DNA of 64,000 nucleotides from the NCBI GenBank assembly GCA_033765235.1, contig JANRIG010000020.1, forward strand, positions 124,001-188,000, in the 5' to 3' direction. Positions 1-9,484 of the stretch are shown one piece after another (the first letter of the stretch is position 1; each line of letters starts with the position of its first letter). The DNA comes from JANRIG01 sp033765235 (GTDB taxonomy: Bacteria > Bacteroidota > Bacteroidia > Cytophagales > UBA9547). A program made the translations under genes and the position numbers. The notes beneath the pieces are model-generated. The model was not told the DNA's origin and made no database searches. It saw only the letters and a list, made by a program, of their open reading frames with translations.

Positions 1-790
1 TATGTAGTGGTAGATGTAGGACTAAACATTCTTACATTGCCGGTGATAGAACCCGGATACCATACAAAACTGCTGGTACCTGATGCAGTAAGTACTGTAG
101 ATGCACCTGTGCAAATATGCATAGTACCATCTACTAACACCGTAGGAGTACTGCTCACAGTAACCGTAAGCATGCCCATTGCACTGCAACCTTGTGCAGT
201 GGTACCTGTGACAGTGTAGGTAGTAGTACCTGATGGAGATACAGATTGTACTGCACCACTGAGGTTGCCGGGCATCCATGTATAAGAATTGGCACCACTT
301 GCAGTGAGTACTGTATTTCCGCCTGTACATATGCTTGTGGTACCGTTAATTGCTATGGCAGGAGTACTGCTCACAGTAACCGTACGCATGCCCATTGCAC
401 TGCAACCTTGTGCAGTGGTACCTGTGACAGTGTAGGTAGTAGTAGCTGATGGGGATACAGATTGTACTGCACCGCTAAGGTTGCCGGGCATCCATGTATA
501 AGAATTTGCACCACTTGCAGTGAGTACTGTATTACCGCCTGTACATATACTTGTGGTACCGTTGATTGCTATGGCAGGAGTACTGCTTACAGTAACCGTA
601 AGCATGCCCATTGCACTGCAACCTTGTGCAGTGGTACCTGTGACAGTGTAGGTAGTAGTTCCTGATGGAGATACAGATTGTACTGCACCGCTAAGGTTGC
701 CGGGCATCCAAGTATATGAGTTGGCACCACTTGCAGTGAGTATAACATTGCCGCCGCTACATACAGAGTTAGAACCAACTATAAATATGC
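1..790 (-). repeat. Tandem 216-bp coding repeats (72-aa Ig-like units)
   Basis: The sequence GCCGGGCATCCA recurs at about 269, 485 and 701, exactly 216 bp apart, with long near-identical flanks. The segment before 219 is a more diverged copy and runs off the left edge. The unit is a multiple of three and stays in frame, so each copy encodes one 72-residue Ig-like module of the large minus-strand protein. The high nucleotide identity points to recent duplication or ongoing homogenisation. Confidence 0.9.
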
Positions 791-3700
791 TTGAACCTCC
801 GGCAATAGTAATTGCAGAAATACCTGATATAGATGGACAAGACCCTACCGGAGGTATGAAATAACGTATTGTATGTATTCCGGCAGATGAGCCAACTATT
901 GATATAATACCAGTCATAGTATTTAATATTATACTTCCGGGACCGCTTAGTCTCGAAAAGCTGCCACCACTAAAGGTACCGGATGGAGTAGCCATACCTG
1001 CGCAATATGTGTTATTGCCGTAACTAAATGATACTATTGGCGATGATACATAAGCATTGGCCGTACCTGTAGTTGTGATTGCACTACATCCCGGATTGGC
1101 TACTTGTACTTTAAAAAGTGTAGTGGATGTTAAACCCGTAAATGTAACCTGTGCTTGTGCAGCACCCGAGTATGGGCTGTAATTTGTACCACCATCTGTA
1201 GAATATAACCATTGATAGTACAATCCTGTACCTGAAATTGAGAAAACTATATCTTGAACGGTACATTGAGAGATAGCATTGGGGCTGATAGAACCAATAA
1301 CAGGAGGAGCATTAATATTAAGTGTTCTTTGGAAGCTTTTAGTAAGACCACCACTTAAAGTTACATTTAAATTAATAGTTTTACTCCCCGGAGTAGTATA
1401 TACTAATGCTATAGGCAACACCCCTGATGATGTGGTGTTATACGTAGAATAATTAGCCCCTGTGCTGAAATTCCAAGTATATTGAGTAGCATTAGACACA
1501 TTTGGTTGTATAGAAATGTTACTATTTGTACAAGCTTGATTAGGATTTATTGTGAAACCGCAACTGGTAACTAATACAGAAAATACACGACCTGTACTTG
1601 TACCCAAATCATTAACGGCAAGTACAGCCATATTGTATGTACCTACGGGTGTATTTCCCCAATTAACATAAATAACATTAGTATTAGGACCTGACTTCTG
1701 CAGACCTGTGCCCGGTCCACCTGCATTAGGTGCTATAGAAGCTGTGGGTGGTAAACCAAACCATTTGTAATTACATACAGTGGGGTCATAATCTACTTTT
1801 AACATGCCATCCGGCTGTGACTCACATACAATGAGGTCACCGGATACTATGCTTGGTGTAGGTGTAGATTCAATAATGCGCTCTGCTTTTATTTGGCTAA
1901 ATGAGTCATACAGGTTAAATGCGTTTACCGGTGTTTCGCATACTATTCTCATGACATGCACCCCATAAGATAATTCTAATGGTATTGAAGTGCCGGGTAC
2001 TGTTCCTGTAGAAGGAAGCAAGGCAGGATGAGGTACATCTGACCACATTCTTATATCATTATTTGCTTCGCCTGTAGCTTTTAATACCAAGTTGTCATAT
2101 ACTTTTACGCCATCTATGTAAATGTCAATGGTAGTACCTGCAGGATTGCCTGTTTTGTGCTCAAATGCAAGATTATATCTGCCTGCATTTAAACAAGAAA
2201 ATACCCAAGAATCTTGCAAATCATTGGCTGCTTCAGGTCTTATACGAGGATATTCTCCGGCACTCTCAAATCCTCTTTCTTTATTTCTTGCATCAAATAT
2301 GCCGGGTATGGTAGACCTATATGATATTTCTAACCCTGGCGCAGGTGAGTTTACTACCTCCTTGATGCCTTCAACATATCCGCTGTATGTATCTAACATA
2401 TCACCCATTGTAAGATAACCTGTTTTATCAAACTTGGCTTTGTAAAACATAAATAATGCATCAGTACCATATCTGGAAAACCATTTGTCCATAATATATT
2501 TTATTTGCGTTTTCATAAGCGGGTCGCGAATAGCTGCAGCAATAGTAGGTCCAGAGCTATAGCCAAAATCTATTCCACCTTCATATACAATATTTTTTAA
2601 GCCGTATTGCCCTGCTTCAGACAATGATCTTTCATAATAGCTTTGCAGTGACCAGTTGTTTAAGTAAGTGGAGCTAAGTAAAGAATTGTTTATATTATTA
2701 TATGAATTGTTAATAATGTTATTAACAGAACTTACATCAAATGGGTCGGGGTAGTAGTATGCAGTATTTGTTGCAGCGTAAAAGTACTTGCCTATTTGGT
2801 CTGCTCCAATGGAAGATTTTAGATAATTAATTTTACTTATTAGGTGACTAACATTACCAGTTTGTCCTGTGATGAGTGCTCTAACACTTTGATTTATTTC
2901 ATTCCAGCCCCATATACTTGCGAAAATATCAGTTATTTCTTTAGTTCTATTTACTTGCCATATAGGATAACATGTAAAATTATACATACCACATTTATTA
3001 TCTATTTGATCATTGCTGCAAAATCCCGGTGCAAAACTCCAAATATTATTTCCAACCTCATAATATACTTTGCGTCCGGGGTTTAGATTTTCTTTCATAT
3101 AAGTGGCCAGTCCGGTGATATAATTATCAGAAGCATTTACAGGTATATTAATCCATGCATCAGTATTGAGTTGATTGCATATTTGTACAATAGATTCTAT
3201 AGAGCCTCCTCTGTTAATATTCCCTTCAATACTGGCTGCGGGTATAGGCAGCCATGGTTTAGACCTATCTGCCCAATTAATTACAGCTAATGTAGAGCAG
3301 GTGCCACTACCTAAATACACAAAGGCATTATCCGCATTTAAATAATCTTTGAACCGTATGACAGATATGCCTTTGAATGTACTTTCATACTGAGGTATGA
3401 TTATTTTATTTTCATTAAGCTCATAACCTGGTCGCATGAGTTTAATATCTGACACTACATTGTGAAATTGCATGGTAAACTCACCGCCAATGGTAGTAAC
3501 TTGGTTGATGTTAACAGCAAGTTCATAATATGAATAACCATTTACAGGAAAGTTTGCCTGACTGGTAACCACTGTAAGACCTCCTGTAGCTGTAAAGTTA
3601 TTGGCTTGAGAAAGTGTGCCCTTATATGATAATTTTAATACACCAACTATAGGATAGTGTAATGACTGATCTTTACCAATCACTATGTTATGATTGGCTT

Positions 3701-3950
3701 TGTTTGTGGTGGCACCTGTAGCAGCATCGAATACTATCCCATCAGCTCCAAATGCTGAGAAGGGCATATTAATTTGGTTAAAAAGATTGACATAAGCTAC
3801 TTCGCTGATATTGCCAAAATTAACACCAACATTGGGTACTTGACCGCTTGCCAAACTACCGGATGATGAACATAATTGAGCATATAATTGAGGTGACATA
3901 CAACACCATAAAATAGTTAGGATTGAAATGTAATAAATTAGTTTTTTCAT
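1..3950 (-). CDS. Giant secreted glycosidase-like / Ig-repeat protein (3' end outside window)
   Basis: An open frame of at least 1316 codons starts at ATG 3950 and runs off the left edge without a stop. Residues 1-25 form a signal peptide ending ...LYAQ. Around residues 260-310 is a TIM-barrel-like stretch (AWINIPVNASDNY, then GRKVYYEVGNNIW) resembling the EYSNEVW region of uncharacterised glycosidase-like secreted proteins. Residues about 525-640 look like a carbohydrate-binding or PA14-type beta-sandwich (YNLAFEHKTGNPAGTTIDIYI). PKD/Ig-like domains follow from about residue 690, and from about residue 1055 there are tandem 72-residue Ig-like repeats (SPSGTTTYTVTGTTAQGCSA type). The missing C-terminus probably carries a T9SS sorting domain; that is inference. 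Likely a cell-surface or secreted polysaccharide-active or adhesive protein. The coding frame is certain; the function is only suggested. Confidence 0.85.
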   Translation of the reverse strand, partial: MKKLIYYISILTILWCCMSPQLYAQLCSSSGSLASGQVPNVGVNFGNISEVAYVNLFNQINMPFSAFGADGIVFDAATGATTNKANHNIVIGKDQSLHYPIVGVLKLSYKGTLSQANNFTATGGLTVVTSQANFPVNGYSYYELAVNINQVTTIGGEFTMQFHNVVSDIKLMRPGYELNENKIIIPQYESTFKGISVIRFKDYLNADNAFVYLGSGTCSTLAVINWADRSKPWLPIPAASIEGNINRGGSIESIVQICNQLNTDAWINIPVNASDNYITGLATYMKENLNPGRKVYYEVGNNIWSFAPGFCSNDQIDNKCGMYNFTCYPIWQVNRTKEITDIFASIWGWNEINQSVRALITGQTGNVSHLISKINYLKSSIGADQIGKYFYAATNTAYYYPDPFDVSSVNNIINNSYNNINNSLLSSTYLNNWSLQSYYERSLSEAGQYGLKNIVYEGGIDFGYSSGPTIAAAIRDPLMKTQIKYIMDKWFSRYGTDALFMFYKAKFDKTGYLTMGDMLDTYSGYVEGIKEVVNSPAPGLEISYRSTIPGIFDARNKERGFESAGEYPRIRPEAANDLQDSWVFSCLNAGRYNLAFEHKTGNPAGTTIDIYIDGVKVYDNLVLKATGEANNDIRMWSDVPHPALLPSTGTVPGTSIPLELSYGVHVMRIVCETPVNAFNLYDSFSQIKAERIIESTPTPSIVSGDLIVCESQPDGMLKVDYDPTVCNYKWFGLPPTASIAPNAGGPGTGLQKSGPNTNVIYVNWGNTPVGTYNMAVLAVNDLGTSTGRVFSVLVTSCGFTINPNQACTNSNISIQPNVSNATQYTWNFSTGANYSTYNTTSSGVLPIALVYTTPGSKTINLNVTLSGGLTKSFQRTLNINAPPVIGSISPNAISQCTVQDIVFSISGTGLYYQWLYSTDGGTNYSPYSGAAQAQVTFTGLTSTTLFKVQVANPGCSAITTTGTANAYVSSPIVSFSYGNNTYCAGMATPSGTFSGGSFSRLSGPGSIILNTMTGIISIVGSSAGIHTIRYFIPPVGSCPSISGISAITIAGGSSIFIVGSNSVCSGGNVILTASGANSYTWMPGNLSGAVQSVSPSGTTTYTVTGTTAQGCSAMGMLTVTVSSTPAIAINGTTSICTGGNTVLTASGANSYTWMPGNLSGAVQSVSPSATTTYTVTGTTAQGCSAMGMRTVTVSSTPAIAINGTTSICTGGNTVLTASGANSYTWMPGNLSGAVQSVSPSGTTTYTVTGTTAQGCSAMGMLTVTVSSTPTVLVDGTMHICTGASTVLTASGTSSFVWYPGSITGNVRMFSPTSTTT

Positions 3951-4347
3951 AGTTAATTTTTATAATTGGTAGATAAATATTTAATAATAATTTGCAAATA
4001 TATACTGTTTGTTTACAAAAGGTAACCTATAAATATTTGACAATGAGATACTTATATATATAATCATACACATTAATACTATTCTGCAGTTATTTTAAAC
4101 CATTGATATTTAATGTAATAATAAAATAATAAAAAAAATTAAATACGTATAAAATATTAATAAAAAAATATAAAATATTAATATTACTATATGAAAAATG
4201 AGTGAATAATTAATAATAATAGGAACAATAGAAAAAATAAATATGCCCCAGAACATATATTTTATAATAAATGTGTGTTGGAAATAATATCTTTATTTTA
4301 ATAATGAATCTGTAAGGTATATATACTCATATCAAGTGAATGCAATA
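3951..4347. other. AT-rich divergent intergenic region
   Basis: About 400 bp lie between two divergently transcribed genes. The stretch is almost pure A/T with many TAATA runs. Apart from the -7 box near 3995-4002 I see no gene, RNA or clear repeat. Confidence 0.7.
3995..4002 (-). promoter_or_regulatory. Bacteroidota -7 box for the giant secreted protein
   Basis: Reading the minus strand, TATATTTG fits the phylum consensus TAnnTTTG. It lies 45 nt upstream of ATG 3950. No well-spaced -33 TTG is obvious. Confidence 0.5.
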
Positions 4348-5247
4348 ATGTACAATATCATTAATAATGTATTTACAAATATAAGTCCTGAACAACGCGT
4401 GTGTGGGCATGAAGGCGACAGACGTGGTATTGAGCTCATGGTGAAGCGCGATGACCTTATACATACCCATATCTCGGGTAATAAATGGCGCAAACTCAAA
4501 TATAACTTGCTACACACTGTAGCAAATGATTATGATACCATACTTACTTTTGGAGGAGCTTACTCCAATCATATATATGCTACCGCATGCGCCGGCAATA
4601 TGTTCAATATTAATACAATAGGCATAATCAGGGGAGATGATCCGGATATAGAAAATACAACATTGGCATATGCTGCATCACAAGGTATGAAACTTGATTT
4701 TGTGTCAAGAGAATATTATAAATTGAAAAATGAAGCCCGTGTACTAAAAGATTTAGCGCAAAAATATGGCACATTTTGGCTCATTCCTGAGGGTGGGTGC
4801 AATGCAGAGGGGATGAAAGGTTGCCAAGAGATGTGGAGTGAGATTGATACATCATATTATACACACGTAATAGTACCTTGTGGCACAGGTGCTACTATGG
4901 CAGGGTTGATAGCTGCAGCACCTGATGCTGTAAATGTCATTGGCATATCAGTGTTAAAAGGTGGTTTTATGAAGGCAGCTGTACGAAATCTACTAAATAC
5001 TTATTTCCATACTCAACATGAGTCATGGGAAGTAATTGAAAATTACCACTTTGGAGGATACGCAAAGACCAATGAGATGTTAAATATTTTTTTAGAACAC
5101 TTCCACAATTCCAATGATTTTAAGATTGAGCATGTGTATAGCGGTAAGATGTTTTTTGCAATTTTTGAAATGATAAAATCAGGTTATTTTCCGGAAGGGT
5201 CACGTATATTGGCTATACATACGGGAGGGCTTAGAGGGGGCGGTTAG
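4348..5247 (+). CDS. PLP-dependent ACC deaminase / D-cysteine desulfhydrase family protein
   Basis: About 299 residues of the fold-type II PLP family. The motif VKRDDLIHTHISGNKWRKL holds the Schiff-base lysine (the K of GNKWRK). FGGAYSNHIYATA follows, the family's substrate/cofactor loop, and VPCGTGATMAGLIAAA is the glycine-rich phosphate-binding loop. Family members deaminate 1-aminocyclopropane-1-carboxylate or desulfhydrate D-cysteine; substrates cannot be separated by sequence reading, and many bacterial members act on D-cysteine. The frame could also open at GTG 4336; ATG 4348 is preferred. It stands alone, convergent with the GntR-type regulator downstream. Length is near the family's usual 300-340 residues. 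Confidence 0.85.
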   Translation: MYNIINNVFTNISPEQRVCGHEGDRRGIELMVKRDDLIHTHISGNKWRKLKYNLLHTVANDYDTILTFGGAYSNHIYATACAGNMFNINTIGIIRGDDPDIENTTLAYAASQGMKLDFVSREYYKLKNEARVLKDLAQKYGTFWLIPEGGCNAEGMKGCQEMWSEIDTSYYTHVIVPCGTGATMAGLIAAAPDAVNVIGISVLKGGFMKAAVRNLLNTYFHTQHESWEVIENYHFGGYAKTNEMLNIFLEHFHNSNDFKIEHVYSGKMFFAIFEMIKSGYFPEGSRILAIHTGGLRGGG

Positions 5248-5291
5248 TATATTATGTTTGTTTTTTAACATTTTGATAAAAAAATTAACCC

Positions 5292-6308
5292 TCACAACGA
5301 CCCTCTGGATATAAAGCTGCCCGGATTTTCATGGCGCCCTTTTATGTTTTGTTTTATCATTTTGGCGGCAGTAGTGCCCAGCAGTGCAAAGTCTGTAGTG
5401 ATGACAGATATGCCACCTTCCAATATTTCTTTCAACGGGGTGTCGTCGTAGGATATGAGCCCCACATCTTGCCCCAGTTTATAGCCTTTGTCTCTGCATG
5501 TTTTGATAATGGCTATGAGGTCAGGCTCTGAATACTCAATGAATACATCTCCTTTGTGCAAGGTAGCAGGCACAAAGTTGTCTTCAATTGTATAGGCTAT
5601 TTGGTGGTTGTCACAAAATTTTTTGAATCCTCTCAGGTTTTGCTCGGGCACAAACTGAAAATGACGTTTTGATAGTATAAATCTGATTTTTTGATACTTA
5701 CGCAGCAGGGGCATGGCTTCAGCCAAAGCATTGTATATATCTTTTTCAAATGATTGACAAATAGTAGCGTAGCCTGCGCCGAGCGAGGGTATTTCATTGT
5801 CTATAATGAGTGTTTTGTCTTTGGGCAGTTTTTTTACGGCATAGGCCATATCTATATTGAAGTGTGGCATGATGATGTAATATTGGAAGTGCCCAATATT
5901 TTGCTTTATTAAAGCCTCGAATAATTTTTGGTTGTAATGGTGAAAAAATACCTGTATGGCTGAATGATTTATTTCCATCTCATCCATAAATGAATCTATG
6001 ATGATTTGCTTAAAGGGGTTAATACTGTCGAAAAGCATAAAGATATTCATATGCCTGGCTGTGTCTGTCTTGAATATATAAAATCCTTTGCCCTGCATAG
6101 AGTCTATAATGCCCAATGCTTTGAGCTCTGCATATGCTTTCACTACTGTGCCTTTGGACAGGTTGTATTCATCGGCCACTTCGTTGATAGAGGGTATTTG
6201 GTCGCCGGTCATCAGCTGTTTGCTTTTGATGGCATCCACTATGCTATCTATGATTTGCTTGTAAATAGGCTTTTTGGATTGTATATCTATTTGTAAAATT
6301 TTCATCAA
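5292..6308 (-). CDS. GntR-family transcriptional regulator with LacI-like ligand domain
   Basis: 338 residues. Residues about 10-75 form a GntR winged helix-turn-helix (PIYKQIIDSIVDAIKSK, then NLSKGTVVKAYAELKALG and MQGKGFYIF). The rest, from about residue 90, resembles the periplasmic-binding-protein-like effector domain of LacI regulators (KLGQDVGLISYDDTPLKEIL near the C-terminus, VITTDFALLGTTAAKMI). In Bacteroidota this GntR/LacI hybrid usually controls sugar catabolism genes. None flanks it here, so the target is unknown. ATG 6305 is an equally good start. Direct repeats upstream at 6340-6375 could be its own operator. Confidence 0.88.
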   Translation of the reverse strand: MMKILQIDIQSKKPIYKQIIDSIVDAIKSKQLMTGDQIPSINEVADEYNLSKGTVVKAYAELKALGIIDSMQGKGFYIFKTDTARHMNIFMLFDSINPFKQIIIDSFMDEMEINHSAIQVFFHHYNQKLFEALIKQNIGHFQYYIIMPHFNIDMAYAVKKLPKDKTLIIDNEIPSLGAGYATICQSFEKDIYNALAEAMPLLRKYQKIRFILSKRHFQFVPEQNLRGFKKFCDNHQIAYTIEDNFVPATLHKGDVFIEYSEPDLIAIIKTCRDKGYKLGQDVGLISYDDTPLKEILEGGISVITTDFALLGTTAAKMIKQNIKGRHENPGSFISRGSL

Positions 6309-6339
6309 AGGGTATTTGCAAATAATATTGCAATTTCAT

Positions 6340-6375
6340 AAATATTAGTGATAAACAGGGCAAATATTAGCAATA
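6340..6375. repeat. Direct repeats upstream of the GntR/LacI regulator (candidate operator)
   Basis: AAATATTAGTGATA at 6340-6353 and AAATATTAGCAATA at 6362-6375 match at 12 of 14 positions and are spaced 22 bp apart, about two helical turns. A looser third copy (GTTAGTGCAAGATAA) lies near 6392. The position between the end of carB and the regulator start suits an autoregulatory operator. This is inference. Confidence 0.35.
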
Positions 6376-6430
6376 ATGTATAAAAAAAATCGTTAGTGCA
6401 AGATAATAAACACTGAATATCACCCCAAAA

Positions 6431-9244
6431 CTACCTGCTTAGATATAGGTTGCGCTCGTTGTACACCTGCACAAAAAACTCATCTTGCAGGTCATCAATA
6501 AAGTAAATGGCCTCGCCTGTAGATTTCATCTCAGGACCCAATTCTTTATTTACTCCCGGAAATTTATTGAATGAGAACACCGGGATTTTGATGGCAAATC
6601 CTTTTTTTACAGGTTTAAATGTAAAATCTGATAGTTTATTGGCTCCTATCATTACTTTGGTGGCATAGTTGACATACGGTTCTTGATATGCTTTGCATAT
6701 GAATGGTACGGTGCGTGAGGCGCGCGGATTGGCTTCTATCACATACACTATTTCATTTTTTACTGCAAATTGTATGTTTATAAGCCCTATTACCTTCATA
6801 GAGCGGGCTATTTTGTGGGTGATATCTTCTATTTGTTGTATCACATTTGCACTTAGGTCAAAGGTAGGGAGCACCGCATTGGAGTCTCCTGAGTGTATTC
6901 CTGCCGGCTCTATGTGCTCCATGATGCCTATGATGTAGCTATTATCTCCATCGCAAATAGCATCTGCCTCTGCCTCTATGGCGCCTTCCAAAAAGTGGTC
7001 GAGGAGGATACGGTTTTCGGGTATGTCATTGAGTATTTTTACTACATGCTCTTCCAGTTCTTTTTCATTTATCACTATTTTCATGCTTTGCCCACCCAGC
7101 ACATATGACGGACGTACCAGCAATGGGAAGCCCAGTTCTTTTGCCAATACTTCTGCTTCATCTGCATCTTGTATCACACCAAATTTGGGGTAGGGTATTT
7201 GCAGGTCGCGGAGCAATGTAGAAAATCGCCCCCTGTCTTCGGCCAAATCCAGTGACTGAAAGCTGGTACCCATGATTTTTATGCCGTATTTATCCATTTT
7301 TTCGGCTATTTTGAGTGCCGTTTGCCCTCCTAATTGCACAATAACTCCTTCAGGTTTTTCGTGCAATATTATTTCGTATATATGTTCCCAAAATACAGGT
7401 TCGAAATATAACTTATCAGATATATCCGGGTCTGTGCTCACCGTCTCCGGATTGCAATTGATCATGATGGTTTCGTAGCCTGCTTCTTTGGCAGCCAGTA
7501 CGCCGTGCACACACGAGTAGTCAAACTCTATGCCTTGCCCTATGCGGTTGGGTCCGGAGCCAAGTACCACTACTTTTTTGCGATTGCTGCTCACAGACTC
7601 ATTTTCTTCGCCAAAAGTGGAATAATAGTAAGGAGTTTTGGCTTCAAACTCTGCCGCACAGGTGTCTACTAATTTATATACACGCTTCACGCCCATTTCA
7701 TGTCTTTTATTAAACACCTCACTCTCAAGGCACTTGAGCAAGTGTGCTATTTGCCGGTCGGCATAGCCGCGCTTTTTGGCTTCCATGAGCATGTCACGGG
7801 TTATGTTTTGGATGGAGTATTTCTCCAGTTCATCTTCAAATATCACCATTTCTTCTATTTGATAAATAAACCATGGGTCTATTTTGGTGAGTTTTTGGAT
7901 GGTTTTGTAGGATATACCGAGCTGAAATGCATCATATATATGAAATAAGCGGTTCCAGCTTGGGTTTTCAAGGCTCTTGAGTATAGCTTCTTGGTCGCGC
8001 AGCTCTTTGCCGTCGGCACCGAGTCCGTTGCGTTTTATTTCCAGCGATTGACATGCCTTTTGCAATGCCTCCTGAAAGGTACGTCCTATTCCCATAGCTT
8101 CGCCCACAGACTTCATTTGTAACCCGAGTGATACATCTGCCCCTTTGAATTTGTCAAAATTCCAACGCGGTATTTTTACAATTACATAATCAAGTGCAGG
8201 CTCAAAGTATGCAGATGTGGTTTTCGTAATTTGATTTTTCAGTTCGTCAAGATTATACCCAATGGCAAGCTTGGCTGCTATTTTGGCAATGGGGTATCCT
8301 GTGGCTTTGGATGCCAATGCCGATGAGCGTGACACACGAGGGTTTATTTCTATCACAATTATTTCCTCTGTCTCGGGGTGCAAGGCAAATTGTATGTTGC
8401 AACCGCCGGCAAACATGCCTATGCCGTTCATACACTTGATGGCGAGGTCGCGCATTTTTTGGTAACTCACATCAGACAAGGTCATGGCGGGAGCCACAGT
8501 GACAGAGTCGCCGGTGTGTATGCCCATAGGGTCAAAGTTTTCGATGGAGCAGATGATGATTACATTTCCAATACTGTCGCGCAACAGTTCCAACTCATAT
8601 TCTTTCCATCCCAATATGCTTTGCTCTACCAGCACCTCATGCACGGGCGAGCAGTGGAGTCCATGGTTAAGTGCTTTGTCAAAGTCTTCGGGGTGGTGTA
8701 CAAATCCGCCTCCTGTACCCCCTAACGTGAAAGATGGACGTATGACTAATGGAAAACCTATGTCCTGTGCTATTTCTTTGCCTTCGAGAAACGACTTGGC
8801 GGTGCGCCCTTTGCACACTCCTGCTCCCAGCTCGAGCATACGCAGTCTGAATTTTTCGCGGTCTTCGGTGGTGTGTATGGCATTGATATCTACGCCTATT
8901 ATTTTCACATTGTACTTTTTCCAGATGCCTGCTTTGTCACAATCTATGGCAAGGTTAAGGGCTGTTTGTCCACCCATGGTAGGCAGCACTGCATCTATTT
9001 TGTGTTTTTCTAATATTTGTATAATGGATTTTTTTTCTAAGGGCAGCAGGTACACATGGTCGGCGGTGACAGGGTCTGTCATGATAGTGGCCGGGTTGGA
9101 ATTGATGAGAACTACCTCTAAGCCTTCTTCTCTGAGTGAGCGAGAGGCTTGTGAGCCTGAGTAGTCAAATTCGCAGGCTTGACCTATGACTATGGGTCCA
9201 CTGCCTATGATGAGAATGGTTTTTAAACTATGGTCTTTGGGCAC
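6431..9244 (-). CDS. carB: Carbamoyl-phosphate synthase large subunit, lacking the MGS domain
   Basis: Makes carbamoyl phosphate from bicarbonate, ammonia and 2 ATP for pyrimidine and arginine synthesis, with CarA supplying ammonia. Both synthetase halves are present: IIGSGPIVIGQACEFDYSGS near the N-terminus and VVVLGSGPNRIGQGIEFDYS near residue 558, each followed by an ATP-grasp domain (INPRVSRSSALASKATGYP; EANPRASRTVPF). The protein ends about where the E. coli enzyme's C-terminal allosteric MGS domain begins, so that regulatory domain is absent, giving about 937 residues instead of about 1070. Start: GTG 9244 gives the conserved N-terminus (M)PKDxS, and a -7 box at 9272-9279 sits inside the longer frame that would begin at 9331. 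No carA is visible nearby. Confidence 0.93.
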   Translation of the reverse strand: MPKDHSLKTILIIGSGPIVIGQACEFDYSGSQASRSLREEGLEVVLINSNPATIMTDPVTADHVYLLPLEKKSIIQILEKHKIDAVLPTMGGQTALNLAIDCDKAGIWKKYNVKIIGVDINAIHTTEDREKFRLRMLELGAGVCKGRTAKSFLEGKEIAQDIGFPLVIRPSFTLGGTGGGFVHHPEDFDKALNHGLHCSPVHEVLVEQSILGWKEYELELLRDSIGNVIIICSIENFDPMGIHTGDSVTVAPAMTLSDVSYQKMRDLAIKCMNGIGMFAGGCNIQFALHPETEEIIVIEINPRVSRSSALASKATGYPIAKIAAKLAIGYNLDELKNQITKTTSAYFEPALDYVIVKIPRWNFDKFKGADVSLGLQMKSVGEAMGIGRTFQEALQKACQSLEIKRNGLGADGKELRDQEAILKSLENPSWNRLFHIYDAFQLGISYKTIQKLTKIDPWFIYQIEEMVIFEDELEKYSIQNITRDMLMEAKKRGYADRQIAHLLKCLESEVFNKRHEMGVKRVYKLVDTCAAEFEAKTPYYYSTFGEENESVSSNRKKVVVLGSGPNRIGQGIEFDYSCVHGVLAAKEAGYETIMINCNPETVSTDPDISDKLYFEPVFWEHIYEIILHEKPEGVIVQLGGQTALKIAEKMDKYGIKIMGTSFQSLDLAEDRGRFSTLLRDLQIPYPKFGVIQDADEAEVLAKELGFPLLVRPSYVLGGQSMKIVINEKELEEHVVKILNDIPENRILLDHFLEGAIEAEADAICDGDNSYIIGIMEHIEPAGIHSGDSNAVLPTFDLSANVIQQIEDITHKIARSMKVIGLINIQFAVKNEIVYVIEANPRASRTVPFICKAYQEPYVNYATKVMIGANKLSDFTFKPVKKGFAIKIPVFSFNKFPGVNKELGPEMKSTGEAIYFIDDLQDEFFVQVYNERNLYLSR

Positions 9245-9271
9245 GGTATTAGATTGATTTTGATACAGGTG

Positions 9272-9279
9272 CAAAGCTA
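9272..9279 (-). promoter_or_regulatory. Bacteroidota -7 box for carB
   Basis: On the minus strand this reads TAGCTTTG, matching TAnnTTTG, 27 nt upstream of the chosen GTG 9244. It decides the start: any start upstream of this box would lie outside the transcript. Confidence 0.55.
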
Positions 9280-9432
9280 AAAATATTTTGTAGAGTAGTG
9301 CTATAGTGTATTTAAAAGTTTTGTAGTACAAACTTTTTTATGCCCATTATGCATAAGACATTTTACCACTATCTCAAACTACTTTAAAATCAGGCACTTC
9401 GTTTGTATTAACCCAAAAATCTGAATGGACTT

Positions 9433-9461
9433 AAAAAAAATGGTCTGTGAGTCACAGACCA
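9433..9461 (-). terminator. Strong intrinsic terminator of the envelope operon
   Basis: On the minus strand a perfect 10-bp inverted repeat (TGGTCTGTGA / TCACAGACCA around one central base, 9441-9461) is followed directly by eight T residues. It lies 24 bp after the stop of the last gene of the four-gene operon and before carB. Confidence 0.85.
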
Positions 9462-9484
9462 GGGAGTAGGGTTTGTAGTGTGGC

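Noticed and set aside
246..665. Two similar plus-strand reading frames of 67 codons in the repeat region
   Set aside because: They are antisense shadows of the minus-strand Ig repeats, which have the signal peptide, domain content and length of a real gene.
1..790. Regularly spaced near-identical repeats, like a CRISPR array
   Set aside because: The period is 216 bp, the whole unit repeats with no unique spacers, and all copies stay in frame in one protein.
8484..9164. Long plus-strand frame of 226 codons opposite carB
   Set aside because: It is antisense to the highly conserved first half of carB and has no recognisable domain or promoter.
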